Source: an uncultured Catenibacterium sp. (GTDB lineage: Bacteria; Bacillota_I; Bacilli_A; Erysipelotrichales; Coprobacillaceae). Taken from it: a stretch of DNA of 7,991 nt. Under the pieces are notes generated by a model. That model was given only the letters and a program-made list of their open reading frames with translations. It ran no database searches and had not been told where the DNA came from. Position 1 is the first letter of the stretch, and each line of letters opens with the position of its first letter. Positions 6,137-7,991 of the stretch are shown here, piece by piece. A program made the translations under genes and the position numbers. The stretch lies in contig CAAFPB010000475.1 of assembly GCA_900764725.1 (NCBI GenBank), positions 1 through 7,991 on the forward strand, in the 5' to 3' direction.

Positions 6137-6260
6137 ATGATTTAAGCGTCAAAAGCCCTTTTTACCGATTTTAATCACAATATATCGTTGTAATATGCGA
6201 AGCGATATACTAAATACAGTGTCATTGGTTATTAAATTACCCTTTTGACGCTCTAATCAT
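6137..6260. repeat. Large concentric inverted repeat in the non-coding gap
   Basis: Arms 6137-6155 (ATGATTTAAGCGTCAAAAG) and 6242-6260 (its complement with two adjacent mismatches, 17 of 19 matching) are 86 bases apart. Nearly at their centre lies a second inverted repeat, TATATCG at 6181-6187 against 6203-6209. No coding frame or tRNA is seen. It could be a small non-autonomous element, a recombination or regulatory site of the integrated element, or a structured RNA. Outside the arms the gap 6097-6345 holds only the terminator below. Confidence 0.55.
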
Positions 6261-6296
6261 ATAATGTGAATATATAACAATCTCAGAAGAAAAACA

Positions 6297-6331
6297 CCTG
6301 GTAAATGATCTTTTAAAATCCATCTACCAGG
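6297..6331 (-). terminator. Rho-independent terminator after the polyvalent-protein gene
   Basis: CCTGGTA at 6297-6303 pairs with TACCAGG at 6325-6331, with further partial pairing inward (GATC/ATG). On the minus strand the stem is followed by GTGTTTTTC. It lies 15 bases beyond the stop codon at 6346. Confidence 0.75.
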
Positions 6332-6345
6332 CTTTCTATCTCCCC

Positions 6346-7991
6346 TTATTTTACATCTAAATCAACTCCTCTCTCCGGTTTATATTTTCCCTGCTTTTCT
6401 TGAATAATCTTCTTATTGATTTCAAGACGTTCATGAATGGATAATTTCTTATCTTTTCCATCTACCGCTTGCTTCTGCTGTGCCGGTTTTCTATCTGCTT
6501 TTCCTGCATCCTTAACCACTACATTTGTTTCGGTGCTTGTTCCCCACTCATCTGCTCTTCCTTCATTTCTTTCTTCTATCTTCTGTTCTCTTCTCTCCTT
6601 CACACCTTTTTCTTCCAGGTTGCAAAAGCTCTGCAGATATGGAAGCACATGATTCTGCATGTCTGTCAGATCTTCCATATACTTCTGGAACTCTTCGTTT
6701 CCTTTTCCTTTCTGGTAATTGATCCAATACTCATCTGTAAGCTTCATTTCATTATCATACTTCAACTGACTCACAATACCGCCATGTCCATTTCCAATAT
6801 CCATTGACTTCTTGAAATGATGCAGCATCTTTTCACCTTTTTCCGCATAATATACAGTCACATATATCTTTGCGATTTTTTTAGGTTCCTCTGTCTTTGG
6901 ATCACGTTTTGAATACCATTCTTTATCCATTTCTGCTGTTTTTGCATCCAACTCGGACAACTTCTGACATCTTGGCTTCATAAGATCACTCTCTTCACAG
7001 AAGTTTACATACACCATTGGTTCCAGCTCTTTTGGAAGTTCTGGTTCATAGGCTTTCAGCCTTTCAATCAATATACCTGCACGCACAGACTGGTCACATT
7101 CTTCATCTACAATATCCTTCAGATACGAAATATAGGAATGAATATTCCCGCTTCGCAAATCCAGCATTACTTCCTGTACCGTATTTTCTCCCATCTCTAC
7201 ATTATCCCGATACTCATACGGATCAAAAGCTTCTGCAATCTCATCCAATGCCTCTGCCAACTGTTCTGTGGTCATCTTCTCTGGATACATTGCTTCCCGA
7301 ACATCCCGCATTGGTACATACTTATAGTCCGGCAATGCATCATGAATTTTCTCAATCCCTTCCCGTATCAGTGCAAGTTCTCCATAAAATCGAACATCGT
7401 CCATCAGATTTCCAAATACTGTATTTCCTTTTACGATTGCAAATTCAGCATCATCGTAGTAACTGTCTTCCGGATCACGATAGATAATCCCCATACTGCA
7501 TACTCGATAGGCATTCTCAGGATTCTCCCTATATTTTTCATAAACCGCAGCAATCTGATTAACATCGGTACTTTTTTCATAAGCTCCCATATCATGGAAC
7601 TCATCGCATTCTGCCGCAAAGTATTCCAGATATGGTTCTTTCTTCGGCGGCATATTGTTGAGGACGTTATCAATCATGTTATAATTTGCCTCTTCCAGTT
7701 CCTCCACCTTTGCCAATGGCTTATATTCTCCCTGGCTGTTCTGGATCTCTGCCAACACAATTTCATCCATTTCTTCAACCTTTTCCATCAGCTGATCATA
7801 ATCTCCTGGAACTCTTTCTTCAGTCCAACCTTCCTCTTCCAGAAGCTCATCTGCCGCTTCTTCAATAGAAATTTCATCGTTTTCATAGACGCCACCATCC
7901 ATCAGGCGGAAATCTTCATCGTAAAAGGAATAGTCATATCCTTCTTCTGTTCTCTGAATAGCAAAATAACGTTCTCCTACCTCATATGCCA
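6346..7991 (-). CDS. Large polyvalent element protein, C-terminal part (LPD16/DUF4316-like), partial
   Basis: The frame is open to the right edge, giving at least 547 residues; the Met at 7902 is internal because coding clearly continues upstream (EVGERYFAIQRTEEGYDYSF, then YDEDFRLMDGG). That GERYFAIQR..EGYDY.FYD...MDGG pattern resembles the LPD16 domain of large polyvalent proteins carried by conjugative elements of Lachnospiraceae. A long acidic helical region follows, then a middle domain (about 120 to 440 from the internal Met) with VYEKYRENPENAYRVCSMGI, FAIVKGNTVFGNL and VYVNFCEES that I cannot name. The C-terminus is charged and low in complexity (ERREQKIEERNEGR), ending SIHERLEINKKIIQEKQGKY and a short tail, an ending typical of these element-borne proteins. 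No enzymatic motif is visible. It is probably a cytosolic accessory protein. Base composition is less AT-rich than the genes to its left. Confidence 0.8.
   Translation of the reverse strand, partial: AYEVGERYFAIQRTEEGYDYSFYDEDFRLMDGGVYENDEISIEEAADELLEEEGWTEERVPGDYDQLMEKVEEMDEIVLAEIQNSQGEYKPLAKVEELEEANYNMIDNVLNNMPPKKEPYLEYFAAECDEFHDMGAYEKSTDVNQIAAVYEKYRENPENAYRVCSMGIIYRDPEDSYYDDAEFAIVKGNTVFGNLMDDVRFYGELALIREGIEKIHDALPDYKYVPMRDVREAMYPEKMTTEQLAEALDEIAEAFDPYEYRDNVEMGENTVQEVMLDLRSGNIHSYISYLKDIVDEECDQSVRAGILIERLKAYEPELPKELEPMVYVNFCEESDLMKPRCQKLSELDAKTAEMDKEWYSKRDPKTEEPKKIAKIYVTVYYAEKGEKMLHHFKKSMDIGNGHGGIVSQLKYDNEMKLTDEYWINYQKGKGNEEFQKYMEDLTDMQNHVLPYLQSFCNLEEKGVKERREQKIEERNEGRADEWGTSTETNVVVKDAGKADRKPAQQKQAVDGKDKKLSIHERLEINKKIIQEKQGKYKPERGVDLDVK

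Noticed and set aside
6437..7487. Plus-strand ORFs opposite the polyvalent protein gene
   Set aside because: Ser/Phe/Leu/Pro-rich translations are what the complement of a Glu/Lys-rich gene gives.
7900..7902. Start codon for the polyvalent protein at 7902
   Set aside because: The same frame is open to the window edge and its upstream residues belong to the same domain (GERYFAIQR...MDGG), so the Met is internal.

Overview
The window looks like a low-GC Gram-positive, probably a gut clostridium of the Lachnospiraceae type. The left two thirds are AT-rich with strong AGGGAG/GGAGG ribosome sites, consensus sigma-A promoters, a YtrA-type GntR regulator and a subtilisin-like exported protease. The right end is visibly less AT-rich and carries a large polyvalent protein of the kind found on Lachnospiraceae integrative and conjugative elements. 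All genes I accept lie on the minus strand, so the window reads right to left.

From right to left: (a) 6346-7991 is the C-terminal part of a large element-borne protein, open at the window edge and closed by a hairpin terminator; (b) 4130-6260 is gene debris: a concentric inverted repeat, the 5' end of a GHKL (AgrC-like) histidine kinase, a serine-recombinase fragment with stops, and a 1.28-kb internally deleted IS66 derivative that keeps perfect 13-bp ends; (c) 2244-4088 is a transcription unit with promoter P2, a DUF2007-like single-pass membrane protein, a secreted S8 protease resembling lanthipeptide leader proteases (LanP), and a terminator; (d) 1-2140 is a second unit with promoter P1, a YtrA-type GntR repressor, an ABC ATPase, an ABC-2 permease with a 4-base overlap, and the start of another ORF that runs off the left edge.

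The most interesting observation is that P1 and P2 are nearly the same module: same -35, same 17-base spacer and same TATAGT -10, with three tandem 10-bp direct repeats (RTGTRWYRYR) laid over spacer and -10. This suggests that the one GntR repressor controls both units, so protease, DUF2007 protein and transporter would be induced together. A plausible but unproven reading is a lanthipeptide or bacteriocin immunity/processing locus carried as cargo on an integrative element. The left-edge ORF has a faint resemblance to the LanM dehydratase region, but no precursor peptide is visible in the window.
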